From the NCBI RefSeq assembly GCF_041021895.1, contig NZ_CP157428.1:1736001-1800000 (forward strand): a stretch of DNA of 64,000 nucleotides, in the 5' to 3' direction. The notes under the pieces were generated by a model. That model made no database searches and had not been told where the DNA came from. It was given only the letters and a program-made list of their open reading frames with translations. The DNA comes from Acinetobacter sp. XH1741. GTDB lineage: Bacteria; Pseudomonadota; Gammaproteobacteria; Pseudomonadales; Moraxellaceae. The stretch's first letter is position 1. The number at the start of each line of letters is the position of its first letter. A program made the translations under genes and the position numbers. This document shows positions 1 through 8,953 of the stretch, in pieces.

Positions 1-21
1 GTCATAATTGTTTGTTGTCAT
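1..21 (-). CDS. 5' end of a gene leaving the left edge
   Basis: An ATG at 19-21 on the minus strand opens a frame (MTTNNYD) that runs off the window. An AGGAG ribosome binding site sits 8 bases upstream (about 30-34), and the gap to the esterase stop is 28 bp. It is therefore probably the next gene of the same operon. Only seven codons are visible, so no function can be given. In the mycobacterial mymA operon the genes after the esterase and SDR are an alcohol dehydrogenase, acyltransferases and an acyl-CoA ligase; any of these would fit by analogy only. Confidence 0.5.
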
Positions 22-49
22 GACGAAGGCTCCTGTCTAGTGATATTTT

Positions 50-943
50 TTATATTGACTGTGTATGTTTATTAATGAATTGCCTAATGCGCTCAATTGA
101 GTCATCAGATTCCTTTAGTATACCTGCATGAAATTGAAAAACATGTCCGACGTGGTCATAAATCCTAAAGTTCGTCGGAATACCATGTTTTTCAGTTTGT
201 TCAGTAAGACGTTTTGCATCGTCTAATAAAACTTCTTCGGTGCCGACATGAATCAAAACAGGCGGTAATCCAGTCAAGTCCGCATAGAGTGGAGAGCAGG
301 TTTGATCAGTGAATGATTTTTGCCCGCAATAGTTTTTTGCACACCAAGCTAACCAGTCTTCTGACAGCATTGCATCTTGACCAGCATGAGTTTTTATACT
401 GCTTCCAGAGAGACTTAAGTCAACCCAAGGTGAAAGTAAAACTAACGCCGCGGGTAAGGGTAAACCACTATCTCGAATAGCCATTGCCGTGCTTAAGCTT
501 AATCCACCGCCCGCAGAATCCCCAGCAATCACGAGTTTTTTCGGGTCCTGTCCTTGAGCGAGAAGTGCTTTATAAACTGCTATAACATCTTCAGTAGCAG
601 CAGGGCTTGTGTGCTCTGGAGCTAGGCGATATTCAGGTAACCAGACTTGTGCCTGAGCTGCGTGACCGATTTGAGCCGCAAGCTTGGTATGACTTTTTGA
701 ACTACCCACAACATAGCCACCCCCATGTAAATACAAAATGCCCAATTCTGATTGAGTCGTTTTGGGTTGAATATGAACTATCGGTACTTGAGCAATCGTT
801 TGCTTTTTTGTTTTATAGCCACGTGGTCCAAGCACAATAGCACTGGCCGCATCGCTACAAAAACGTTGTAGCTTCAATGGCGTTCTAGGCGATAAAGCTG
901 GACGTAGCGTAGTACGAATGGTCCATGCGAGAAGCTGCTTCAT
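50..943 (-). CDS. alpha/beta hydrolase, HSL (HGGG) esterase family
   Basis: 297 aa carboxylic-ester hydrolase of the hormone-sensitive-lipase family. The oxyanion-hole motif HGGGYV lies near residue 73 and the nucleophile elbow GDSAGGG near residue 142. A late Asp (GTEEVLLDD) and His (GHVFQFH) complete the triad. No signal peptide is visible, so it is probably cytosolic. It is third in a minus-strand series BVMO-SDR-esterase, 71 bp after the SDR. There it could hydrolyse the ester made by the monooxygenase. It resembles the mycobacterial LipR position and family. The family call is secure; the substrate is unknown. Confidence 0.9.
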   Translation of the reverse strand: MKQLLAWTIRTTLRPALSPRTPLKLQRFCSDAASAIVLGPRGYKTKKQTIAQVPIVHIQPKTTQSELGILYLHGGGYVVGSSKSHTKLAAQIGHAAQAQVWLPEYRLAPEHTSPAATEDVIAVYKALLAQGQDPKKLVIAGDSAGGGLSLSTAMAIRDSGLPLPAALVLLSPWVDLSLSGSSIKTHAGQDAMLSEDWLAWCAKNYCGQKSFTDQTCSPLYADLTGLPPVLIHVGTEEVLLDDAKRLTEQTEKHGIPTNFRIYDHVGHVFQFHAGILKESDDSIERIRQFINKHTQSI

Positions 944-1014
944 AATAATGACTCACACTAAGCATGTGATTAAGTCAGCATCTCTCAAACTTAAGAGCAT
1001 ACTGACCGCTATTG

Positions 1015-1869
1015 TTATTTTGCTGATTTGTTGAGTAGACGAGTTTGTAGGGCAGTCGCCGTTGCGAAAATCTTTTGATAACCCTGTGGAAGAATACGTT
1101 GAATCACATCAATGGCTTTCGCATCGGCTCCAATAAGTAAGCGGCGGCGGTCTTTACGAACAGCCTCTAAAATTTGTTGAGCGGCATCATCGGCTGGAGT
1201 GCGAAGTAATTTATCGAAAGCATCCTGACTTTTTAGGGGGTCCATTCCTAAAGACTGAACGCTATTATTCATTCGGGCAGCTTTGGCAATATTGGTACGA
1301 ATACCACCCGGATGCACACAGGTTGCACTCACCCCAGCGTTTTGCATATCGAGTTCTTGGCGTAGAGACTCGGTAAAGCCACGAACGGCAAATTTACTGG
1401 CGTTATAAGCACTTTGGGTCGGTTGAGCTGTTAAGCCAAACATGCTGGAAATATTAATAATATGCCCATCACCACTTTGTTTTAAGTAAGGCAAAAATTC
1501 TTTGGTGCCATAAACCACGCCCCAAAAATTAATACCAATCAGCCATTCAAGGTCTTCATAGCTCACACCTTCAGCCGTGCTACCAATTGCGACACCGGCA
1601 TTGTTAAAAATTAAATTAACTTGACCATGCTCATCTACAACGGCTTTTGCCCAAGTCGCAATCTCATCACGTTTAGCGACATCAACTTTTTGAGTGGTCA
1701 CTTTGACGGAATAGGGCGCTAACAGCTCGGCTGTTTTAGCTAGACCTGTTTCACTGATATCGGAAAGCGCCAGATGGCAACCTTGTTTGGCCAGTGCAAT
1801 AGCAAGTGCTTGTCCAATCCCAGAACCTGCACCTGTTACAGCTGCGACTTTATTTTTAAAAGACTTCAT
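1015..1869 (-). CDS. short-chain dehydrogenase/reductase (SadH-like)
   Basis: 284 aa classical SDR, slightly long for the family because of a basic C-terminal extension. The cofactor motif TGAGSGIG is at residues 13-20, NNAG near 90, and the catalytic Ser with YNASK near 142-160. An AGGAG site 6 bases before the ATG fixes the start. It lies 44 bp after the monooxygenase and 71 bp before the esterase. It likely interconverts a hydrophobic alcohol and its ketone or aldehyde, feeding or using the BVMO product. Gene order and family match SadH (Rv3085) of the mymA operon; the substrate is not deducible. Confidence 0.9.
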   Translation of the reverse strand: MKSFKNKVAAVTGAGSGIGQALAIALAKQGCHLALSDISETGLAKTAELLAPYSVKVTTQKVDVAKRDEIATWAKAVVDEHGQVNLIFNNAGVAIGSTAEGVSYEDLEWLIGINFWGVVYGTKEFLPYLKQSGDGHIINISSMFGLTAQPTQSAYNASKFAVRGFTESLRQELDMQNAGVSATCVHPGGIRTNIAKAARMNNSVQSLGMDPLKSQDAFDKLLRTPADDAAQQILEAVRKDRRRLLIGADAKAIDVIQRILPQGYQKIFATATALQTRLLNKSAK

Positions 1870-1913
1870 AAAATTCTCCTTTTATTTTTCTCATTTCCTA
1901 TGGTGAAGCTTTA

Positions 1914-3401
1914 TTAAGAAATAGCCGAAACTTGAGTGTAATTTTCAATATCGAAGCGGCGAGTACGTTGACGATATTCAAGGGTAAAACCTGGCCAGTT
2001 ATTGGTATTTTTGCCATCAGCAGTTTGATACCAACTGGTACAACCTTGTGCCCAGACAGTTTTTTTCATTTTTTCTTGGATGCTTTGATTAAACTCATGT
2101 TGAATTTCGGCACGAATATTGGTGAACAAGATTTTGTTTTGTAAGGTTGTTTGAATGGCATCTAAAATATAATTCACTTGGCTTTCAATCATATACACAA
2201 TTGAGTTGTGCCCAAGATTGGTGTTTGGACCATAAAGCATAAAGAAGTTTGGAAAGCCGCTCACAGTTAAACCGAGATAAGCTTCTGCACCATCTTTCCA
2301 AGTGTCTTTTAAGGTGCGACCATCCAGACCAGTAATCTGCATGGGTGCCATAAATTCCGTTGCGGCAAAGCCTGTACCATAAATAATGGTATCGACTTCA
2401 CGTAGCTTTCCTTCCGTATCTAAAATGCCGTTTTCGGTAATTTCTTGAATGCCCGTATGAATGACATCGACATGAGGCTGAGTCAGCGTTTCATACCAAT
2501 GATTCGAAATTAGAATACGTTTACAACCAATTGGATAATCCGGCATTAAACGGTGTCGTAATTTCGGGTCTTTAACAACTTTACGAATGTGGCGCTGAAA
2601 TAAATATTCCACCAAAGGCATTTCATTCAGTGAGGTGGTAAAGGCCAGCAAACGAATTTCATGATGACCATATTGAAAAGCCCGATCCAGACTTTGCAAA
2701 ATCGGAAGTTTACGAAAAGCCTTTTTCTCTAAAGGCTGGTAAACGCGATCTGGTTTTGGAATCACATAAGGCGCTGAACGTTGGTAAACATCAAGGTGTG
2801 CCACTTGTTTGGCAATTTCGGGTACGAACTGAATTGCGCTTGCACCTGTACCAATCACAGCAACACGTTTACCAGTTAAGTCATAATCATGATCCCAACG
2901 CGCTGAGTGAAAGGCTTTACCTTTAAAGTTTTCAATACCTTTAAGTTTTGGGTAGGCAGGGCGGTTGAGCTGACCCACGGCACCGACTAGAAATTCAGCT
3001 TCAAACTGTTCACCAGTCGTACTTTGAATGTGCCATACACCTTGTAGGGCATCAAATTCGGCACTGGCTATTTCAGTATTAAATTGAACATGCGGACGAA
3101 TCTCATATTTGTCGGCACAGTGGCGTAAATATTGATAAATCTCTTGAGATGTCCCGTAGCGATTTTTCCAGCCGAGTTCTTGCTCAAAAGAAAAGGAATA
3201 CAGATGAGAAGGCACATCACATGCAGCACCCGGATAGGTATTGTCACGCCATACACCGCCGACATCGGCAGCTTTTTCAAATAGAGTGAATTGTTCAAAA
3301 CCTGCTTGTTTGAGTCGAATAGCTAAACCTAAGCCACCGAAACCAGTGCCTATAATGGCGATACGTACATTTTTATTTGAATTAGACGTCGAATTAAACA
3401 T
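1914..3401 (-). CDS. flavin-containing Baeyer-Villiger-type monooxygenase (MymA-like)
   Basis: 495 aa FAD/NADPH monooxygenase. The FAD motif GTGFGGLG is near residue 19 and GGVWRDNTYPGAACD, the second BVMO signature, follows. The complete type I fingerprint FKGKAFHSARWD is near residue 150. A second Rossmann motif GTGASA follows for NADPH. I start at the ATG at 3401 (MFNSTSN); the frame is open for 15 more codons but the FAD motif then sits unusually far in. It is the first gene of the BVMO-SDR-esterase operon, with an AraC gene divergent 136 bp away. It probably inserts oxygen into a ketone or hydroxylates a fatty substrate, as proposed for MymA. Confidence 0.9.
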   Translation of the reverse strand: MFNSTSNSNKNVRIAIIGTGFGGLGLAIRLKQAGFEQFTLFEKAADVGGVWRDNTYPGAACDVPSHLYSFSFEQELGWKNRYGTSQEIYQYLRHCADKYEIRPHVQFNTEIASAEFDALQGVWHIQSTTGEQFEAEFLVGAVGQLNRPAYPKLKGIENFKGKAFHSARWDHDYDLTGKRVAVIGTGASAIQFVPEIAKQVAHLDVYQRSAPYVIPKPDRVYQPLEKKAFRKLPILQSLDRAFQYGHHEIRLLAFTTSLNEMPLVEYLFQRHIRKVVKDPKLRHRLMPDYPIGCKRILISNHWYETLTQPHVDVIHTGIQEITENGILDTEGKLREVDTIIYGTGFAATEFMAPMQITGLDGRTLKDTWKDGAEAYLGLTVSGFPNFFMLYGPNTNLGHNSIVYMIESQVNYILDAIQTTLQNKILFTNIRAEIQHEFNQSIQEKMKKTVWAQGCTSWYQTADGKNTNNWPGFTLEYRQRTRRFDIENYTQVSAIS

Positions 3402-3537
3402 AGGCTGCTCTAAAATCCTTAAAAACAGTGGGCGAAAAAATCGCAATTTCCTGTATGCAGCATAATCGTTTATTTACTTGATTTAGAGGATGGATGAGGA
3501 CAAAATATTGTGATTCGAGGACATTCTGGATAGTACA

Positions 3538-4551
3538 GTGACGTACGCTTGGGCATTTGAACGTAGCATACATAGTGTTCGACTCATGGCTGATTTTGCA
3601 GCGGAAGCAGGTATTCCTTATCAAGTGATTTTGAAAGGTACAGGGCTTAGCCAACAACAATTACTTGACCCTCATATGGTGGTAACCGGCCATCAAGAAT
3701 TACAGCTCATTCATAACTTGGTTGAGCAGTTTGATGATCGGCCTGCATTGGGCCTAGAAGTGGGTGCGCGCTATCATTTCACCACATTTGGGCCATTAGG
3801 TATGGCGCTCATGAGTAGTGCTAGCATTCGTGAAGCACTTGATTTTGCACTGACCTATTTTTCATTAACCTTTGCCTTTACCCGTTTTGATGTATCCGAG
3901 ACGCCAAAGGGAGTACGCATTGAAATTGATGAGCAAGATATTCCATCATCAGTGCGTCAATTTATTATCGAACGCGATTCAGCCGCTCTGATTACGGTGC
4001 AACGCGACCTTGTACAAGATAATTTTTGCCAATATTTAGCTTTTTCTTTTCAGCCTAAGGGTGATGCCGAGCCATATCAAAATTTGTTTGGTGTAATGCC
4101 AGAGTTTGGTGCAGCTAAAAGCTTTGTGCTTCTTGATCCGCAAAAAGTAGACCAAAAGCTACTTATGGCAAATGATCTGGTGTTGCACACCGCCGAAGAG
4201 CAATGTCGACAAATATTAGAGAAACGCCAATCACAAAATAAATTTACAACCTTAGTGCAACAGCAGTTGATGAGTGTACGTGGGGAAATGCCTTCTATGG
4301 AAATAGTCGCAGATCGATTGCACTTAAATGTCCGAACTTTGCGCCGTCACTTGGCATCAGAGGGAATGACTTTTATTCAAATTCGTGAAGAAGTGAGACA
4401 AGTTCTAGCTGAACAATATTTGGCTTTGCCTAAAGTTTCTGTGGAACAAATTGCAGAGTGGTTAGGTTATGCCGAGCCTGCCAGTTTTATTCACGCTTAT
4501 AAACGATGGCATGGGAAAACACCTCATGCCATGCGATTAGACAACCACTAA
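3538..4551 (+). CDS. AraC-family regulator, VirS/OruR type
   Basis: 337 aa. An arabinose-binding-like N-terminal domain (about residues 20-205, as in VirS/ArgR/OruR regulators) is followed by two C-terminal helix-turn-helix segments (about 250-330, LHLNVRTLRRHLASEG and IAEWLGYAEPASFIHAYKRW). The listed start is a GTG at 3538; an ATG at 3586 would trim 16 residues. It is divergent from the monooxygenase operon and is its likely regulator, as VirS is for mymA in Mycobacterium. The effector is unknown. It converges on the methyltransferase gene with only 9 bp between the stops. Confidence 0.9.
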   Translation: MTYAWAFERSIHSVRLMADFAAEAGIPYQVILKGTGLSQQQLLDPHMVVTGHQELQLIHNLVEQFDDRPALGLEVGARYHFTTFGPLGMALMSSASIREALDFALTYFSLTFAFTRFDVSETPKGVRIEIDEQDIPSSVRQFIIERDSAALITVQRDLVQDNFCQYLAFSFQPKGDAEPYQNLFGVMPEFGAAKSFVLLDPQKVDQKLLMANDLVLHTAEEQCRQILEKRQSQNKFTTLVQQQLMSVRGEMPSMEIVADRLHLNVRTLRRHLASEGMTFIQIREEVRQVLAEQYLALPKVSVEQIAEWLGYAEPASFIHAYKRWHGKTPHAMRLDNH

Positions 4552-4560
4552 TTTATACTT

Positions 4561-5436
4561 TTATTTTTTTAAACGCAGATGCAATAAACGGGTCGCCGAG
4601 GTATGGCGTATATTGTCGGCACGCGCATTAAAATATCGTTCAGTAATGGCTTCACCCGATAAGTCTTCCACGACTTCAAAGCCCATTTCGTTAACAGCAT
4701 GGTGTAGATCTGAAGGTTTAAATTGACCCAATAAAGGTTCTTTGAGCAAGTGGGTAAACTGTGCGACACCCATACTTCCAAGTCGCTCAATCCCGGTTAA
4801 TTCCTGAAAATCGGTCGAATAGTCGAGTACAACCTCACTCCCGTTTGCAGCAAATTCAGCAATACTTTTTAAAGTTTGCAGGGTGGTTTGCGGGTTTAAA
4901 TAGTGAGTTGTTCCTAACCATGAAAAAAATGCAGGAGCAGATTGATCATAGAGACTTTTGGTCAGAGCTTCTGAAATAGATTCTTTTTCAAAGTTAATAG
5001 AAACAAATTCAACAGTAGAGGGGAGTTCACCTAGCTTTTTGAGCTTTGCTTGTTTAGCCGCTTGAGTATCAGGATGATCTACTTCAAAAATTTTTAAAGT
5101 TGGGTAATGCTGTGACTCACGTAGTACAAAAGAGTCTAAACCCGCCCCAACCAAAACATATTGGTAAATGTTGTATTGAACAGCCTGATCCAGTAAATCT
5201 TCGGCATAACGGGAACGTCCGACGACTTGTCCAGTAAGCAAACCTAAAGTACGGTTTAAAACTGCTGAATTCATGACTTTAACAATAAATGGTGTAGATA
5301 AAAGTTGTTTCCAACCTTTGCTGGTCAGTTCAAAAGCATAAGGGTCTGAAAATACGGGGTTCTTTGTATTTTGAAAATGATTGGCTCGTAATGCAGCAGC
5401 AGCTTCGGCGGTGCGACTTGATTGACCTTCTTTCAT
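4561..5436 (-). CDS. SAM-dependent methyltransferase, LCM/TIGR00027 type
   Basis: 291 aa protein of the leucine-carboxymethyltransferase-like family that is abundant in actinobacteria and scattered in Acinetobacter. Family landmarks are the glycine-rich VLVGAGLDSF (about residues 95-104), the acidic EVDHPDTQ after the next strand, and NGSEVVLDYS further on. The substrate is unknown. It sits alone between the mymA-like cluster and the first hydrolase-SDR-BVMO operon. A hairpin at 5480-5515 separates it from the BVMO upstream on the same strand, so it is probably its own transcription unit. Confidence 0.85.
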   Translation of the reverse strand: MKEGQSSRTAEAAAALRANHFQNTKNPVFSDPYAFELTSKGWKQLLSTPFIVKVMNSAVLNRTLGLLTGQVVGRSRYAEDLLDQAVQYNIYQYVLVGAGLDSFVLRESQHYPTLKIFEVDHPDTQAAKQAKLKKLGELPSTVEFVSINFEKESISEALTKSLYDQSAPAFFSWLGTTHYLNPQTTLQTLKSIAEFAANGSEVVLDYSTDFQELTGIERLGSMGVAQFTHLLKEPLLGQFKPSDLHHAVNEMGFEVVEDLSGEAITERYFNARADNIRHTSATRLLHLRLKK

Positions 5437-5479
5437 CTTTATCCTGTTTTTTTATTTCTTGAAGATATTCAACGAAGAA

Positions 5480-5515
5480 GGCAGTGTATTTCATGAAAAT
5501 CTAAAATACACTGCC
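5480..5515 (-). terminator. hairpin terminator after first-copy BVMO
   Basis: A perfect 12-bp stem (GGCAGTGTATTT at 5480-5491 paired with AAATACACTGCC at 5504-5515) has a 12-base loop. Read on the minus strand it is followed by a moderately T-rich stretch. It lies between the BVMO stop and the methyltransferase start, so it probably ends the hydrolase-SDR-BVMO transcript. Confidence 0.6.
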
Positions 5516-5549
5516 CATTCCTTACAACTGATTTGGTCAAAATTACAAA

Positions 5550-7073
5550 TTAATGTGTTTTTGACGTTTGGTAAGTCACTTCATAATCTTTCAAATCTAG
5601 TTTTTTCAAACGTTGTTTAAGCTTTTTCAGTGACCAAGGCCATGCAGCGAAGTTGCGACCGTTTGCGTCAAGATAATAGCTCTTACAACCGCCGCTATTA
5701 AATACGGTTGTTTGTAAGTGTTTTTGTACCAAGTCGTTGTGCTTTTTAATCACATCCGACTTGACGTTTAGTTTGCTAATTCCTTTGTTTTTAATTTTCA
5801 ACAAGCCATCTACAATGTAGTCGAGCTGTGCTTCTGCCAAACCAATAAACGAGTCATACACCAGTACGTTTGGCCCTAAAACTAAGAATGCATTCGGTAC
5901 ATTTTCAATGTTGGTTCCTAAGTAAGCTTCTGGTGAAGTGTTTTTCCATAAGTCATTTAAACGTTGACCTTTTTCATTAAACACACGTTTACCAATGGGT
6001 GGGTGAGACACTTCAAAACCTGTACCCCAAATAATCACATCAACTTCGTGACGTTCACCATTGGCAGCAACCACTGTATTGCCTTCTACTTTCACCAAGC
6101 CATGAGGGATCAGGGTTGTATTTGGGGCTTGTAGTGCAGGATAGTAATTGTTGGCAAACAAAATACGTTTACAGCCAATATCAAAGTTTGGCGTGACGTT
6201 TTTACGTAGCACAGGGTCTGTAATTTGAAGTTTAAGTAATTGCTTACCGAGTACATTTACTGGTTTTAGCGCAAGAGGATTACGTAAACCAAAGTTAATC
6301 GCATTCAGCGTTAACGCTACACTTTTACGCCAGCTCGCCTGAATAGAGGGATACTTTGCAATCACAGATTTACTCAATTCACCCAAGTCCGTATCCGGTT
6401 TAGGCAATACCCATGGTGCCGTACGCTGGAATACAAAAAGCTCTTTGGCTTTAGGTTGAATTTGTGGCACAAACTGGATGGCAGATGCACCTGTACCAAT
6501 CACGGCAATGCGCTTACCAGTTAAGTCATAATCATGGTTCCATTTCGCTGAATGGAACATTTCACCTGTAAAAGTTTCTAGGCCTTCAAGACGTGGAATT
6601 TGAGCTTCGGTAATTGGACCTGTGGCAAAAATAACGGTTTTAGATAAATATTGACCAGTAGTGGTATCAAGTACCCATACATGACGTGAGTCGTCCCATG
6701 CTGCGTTGAGTAGTTCATTATTAAACTCAATTTTAGACATGATATTAAATTCATTACTCACATCTTCTAAGTAACTTAAGATTTCAGGTTGGCGTGCAAA
6801 TAAATGACTCCATTTTGCACTTGGTGCAAATGAGTAAGAATAAAGAGCCGATGGCACATCACAACCACAACCCGGATAGGTATTTTCACGCCATGTTCCG
6901 CCGACACGTGCTGCTTTTTCTATAATTTTATAGTTGGTATAACCCACTTGATCGAGACGAATAGCAGCAGCGATTCCTGAAATGCCAGCGCCCACAATAA
7001 AAGTATCGAAAATGTGGCTAGGTGAATTGACAGCTTTTTTTGCTGAAGCATTTGTTTTCATTTGCGCAGTCAT
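5550..7073 (-). CDS. Baeyer-Villiger-type flavin monooxygenase, copy A
   Basis: 507 aa. The FAD motif GAGISGIA is followed by the BVMO signature GGTWRENTYPGCGCD, the fingerprint FTGEMFHSAKWN and an NADPH motif GTGASA. The fingerprint ends W-N where type I BVMOs usually have W-P or W-D. I start at the ATG at 7073 (MTAQMK), 22 bp after the SDR stop; the open frame further upstream only overlaps the SDR. It is the last gene of operon copy A and is very similar to copy B at 13304, with long identical stretches including the whole FAD signature. Expected role: ketone to ester. Its substrate is unknown. Confidence 0.9.
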   Translation of the reverse strand: MTAQMKTNASAKKAVNSPSHIFDTFIVGAGISGIAAAIRLDQVGYTNYKIIEKAARVGGTWRENTYPGCGCDVPSALYSYSFAPSAKWSHLFARQPEILSYLEDVSNEFNIMSKIEFNNELLNAAWDDSRHVWVLDTTTGQYLSKTVIFATGPITEAQIPRLEGLETFTGEMFHSAKWNHDYDLTGKRIAVIGTGASAIQFVPQIQPKAKELFVFQRTAPWVLPKPDTDLGELSKSVIAKYPSIQASWRKSVALTLNAINFGLRNPLALKPVNVLGKQLLKLQITDPVLRKNVTPNFDIGCKRILFANNYYPALQAPNTTLIPHGLVKVEGNTVVAANGERHEVDVIIWGTGFEVSHPPIGKRVFNEKGQRLNDLWKNTSPEAYLGTNIENVPNAFLVLGPNVLVYDSFIGLAEAQLDYIVDGLLKIKNKGISKLNVKSDVIKKHNDLVQKHLQTTVFNSGGCKSYYLDANGRNFAAWPWSLKKLKQRLKKLDLKDYEVTYQTSKTH

Positions 7074-7095
7074 ATATGTACTACCTATAAATTTC

Positions 7096-7929
7096 TTATT
7101 TAAATAATTTGTACGATGTACCAAGGAACTTGGTATACAAGCTTGGAGATGCACGTTTCATGAGCCAGAATAACTTCGCATCAATTTGAGGAATGGTATA
7201 CAACTCATCCTGATCAAGACGGTTAAGGGTTAATCTTGCGACATCATCACTTGTTGTCATGGCATAGTTCATCAGTGCATGATCTGCTAGTTTTGAATAG
7301 CGACCCGGAATACGGCCATTTTTAATGATATTGGTCGGAACCAAAGTTGGGCAGAGCACATTCACTTTAATGTTAAATTTGTGAAGCTCAGCAGAAAGTG
7401 TTTCTGAAAGTGCACGGACACCTGCTTTAGTCACGTTATAAGCGGTCATTTCTGGAGCAGCAGTATATGAGGCTGCAGATGCGACATTAATAATCGCGCC
7501 ATAACCTAGTTTTTTAAACTTAGGAACAAATGCATGACAGCCATGAATTACTCCCCAAAGGTTAATGTTCATGACCCAGTTCCAGTCTTCTAGGGTGAGT
7601 TCATCAAATTTGCCACCCAAACCTACACCAGCATTATTAATAACAAGAGTCACAGGGTGCCCAAGTAAGATTTCAGCAGTTTCAGCTAGATGATTAACTT
7701 GTTCTGCATTGCCTACATCACAACGCATAGCAAAAGCTTTTGCACCTTCTTGTTCAAGAAGTTTTACAGTTTCTTCAGCAGCTTCCAAATTAATATCTGC
7801 ACACACTACGCTGCTACCACGTTTTGCCAGTTCAATTGCAAAACTTCGACCAATTCCACTGCCTGCACCCGTCACTACGGCATAAGCTTTTTGGCTTGGT
7901 TTAACTTTCTTTTTGCCAAATAAAATCAT
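7096..7929 (-). CDS. short-chain dehydrogenase/reductase, copy A
   Basis: 277 aa SDR with TGAGSGIG near residue 20, NNAG near 96, and the catalytic Ser plus YNVTKAG near 150-170. A late conserved block (FNIKVNVLCPTLVPTNIIKNG) is shared exactly with copy B at 12450. The middle gene of operon copy A, it starts 64 bp after the PF10118 gene and ends 22 bp before the BVMO. AGGGATG upstream of the ATG is a fair ribosome binding site. It probably oxidises a secondary alcohol to the ketone used by the BVMO; this is inferred from context. Confidence 0.9.
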   Translation of the reverse strand: MILFGKKKVKPSQKAYAVVTGAGSGIGRSFAIELAKRGSSVVCADINLEAAEETVKLLEQEGAKAFAMRCDVGNAEQVNHLAETAEILLGHPVTLVINNAGVGLGGKFDELTLEDWNWVMNINLWGVIHGCHAFVPKFKKLGYGAIINVASAASYTAAPEMTAYNVTKAGVRALSETLSAELHKFNIKVNVLCPTLVPTNIIKNGRIPGRYSKLADHALMNYAMTTSDDVARLTLNRLDQDELYTIPQIDAKLFWLMKRASPSLYTKFLGTSYKLFK

Positions 7930-7958
7930 GATTCATCCCTAAATAGCTTGAAGAGATA

Positions 7959-7980
7959 CCAGCTATCTTTTGATAGCTGG
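7959..7980 (-). other. intercistronic hairpin, copy A
   Basis: A perfect 9-bp stem (CCAGCTATC at 7959-7967, GATAGCTGG at 7972-7980) with a TTTT loop sits in the 64-bp gap between the PF10118 gene and the SDR. No U-tract follows on the minus strand, so it is not a typical terminator. Copy B has a hairpin of unrelated sequence in the same gap. An mRNA processing or stability element is a possible role. Confidence 0.6.
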
Positions 7981-7993
7981 AAATGCAGGACGA

Positions 7994-8953
7994 TTAAGAC
8001 ATGCGTACTGGAGGGGTTAATTCTTTAACAAAGTAAGGCGCAATTGCACCGCCTTCGCTCAGTAATTTGTTTTTGTAATACTCAAGATATTCAGTTGTAT
8101 CATGATCATTTGGATGAAAGTCTGGGCGTAAGTAGTCAAGAATTTGACCAATCGTACTTCCGAATACACCGTCTTTAGGGCCAAAGATTAAACCCACACC
8201 ACGACCAGCATCTTTCCAGAACTTTCGAGTGAGCATCTCTTGCGGCTTTCTTAAAACAGGTACAAATAATGTAGTCGCAGGAATTAAACCTAAAATGGTA
8301 AATAGCGCAAGGAAGAAGCCCGATGCACGTAGTGGATAGCTGCCATTTAAGAGTTGATAAACATCATAGGCAATATCTTTATGTTCGGACTCTTCAAGCA
8401 TGTGCCACATCCATAGTGCACGGCTTTTTGCATCGTCTGAATAATAGAAGTTCTTTTCGTGCTTCATCATGTATTCAGCAAGTACAGCGGTAAAATGCTC
8501 AATACCCGCCATCATCGATAATTTGAGGGGTTGAGGGAACTTTAAGAAAACATATTTAAAGAAGTTCGAGCCAAGAAAACGATATAGCGCAACAGGGTAT
8601 TCAGTATCTTGAAGAGCATCGTTATATTCATTATGTAATTTAGAATGAATGGCTTCTTGACCAATCAGTGAAGTAACGCGCTGTTTCAATATTGGGTCTT
8701 GAATAAAGTCACGGTGATGGCGAGCGGTTTCAATCACCAGATCTTCACCATAAGTTAAAAAGACCGAAAGTGTGGCAAAAAACATCGTGGCAAATTGATT
8801 GTCCATATAAAATCTGACGTCAATTTCTTTGCCATCAAAACCAATATTTAAGTGGCGAATAGGAATAGAGTTTTTGCTAGCAAAGTCCGGTAACTCGATT
8901 TCACGGTGAAATTTAAGTTTGTTTAATGATTTTTTAACTGTGGTCGAGATCAT
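7994..8953 (-). CDS. PF10118-type predicted metal-dependent hydrolase, copy A
   Basis: 319 aa, from the ATG at 8953 with AGGG about 8 bases upstream; a TTG at 8971 is less likely. It matches the COG3687/PF10118 'predicted metal-dependent hydrolase' family. Potential metal ligands are spaced along predicted helices: E70 and E75, E100-x-x-H103, E152 or E160, and E188-x-x-H191. That pattern looks like a ferritin-type di-metal centre. No signal peptide is visible. It is the first gene of operon copy A (hydrolase-SDR-BVMO). The natural guess is hydrolysis of the BVMO ester; an oxygenase role is also possible from the motif. Confidence 0.85.
   Translation of the reverse strand: MISTTVKKSLNKLKFHREIELPDFASKNSIPIRHLNIGFDGKEIDVRFYMDNQFATMFFATLSVFLTYGEDLVIETARHHRDFIQDPILKQRVTSLIGQEAIHSKLHNEYNDALQDTEYPVALYRFLGSNFFKYVFLKFPQPLKLSMMAGIEHFTAVLAEYMMKHEKNFYYSDDAKSRALWMWHMLEESEHKDIAYDVYQLLNGSYPLRASGFFLALFTILGLIPATTLFVPVLRKPQEMLTRKFWKDAGRGVGLIFGPKDGVFGSTIGQILDYLRPDFHPNDHDTTEYLEYYKNKLLSEGGAIAPYFVKELTPPVRMS

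Noticed and set aside
607..840. Plus-strand frame inside the esterase gene
   Set aside because: Antisense shadow of a gene with clear family motifs.
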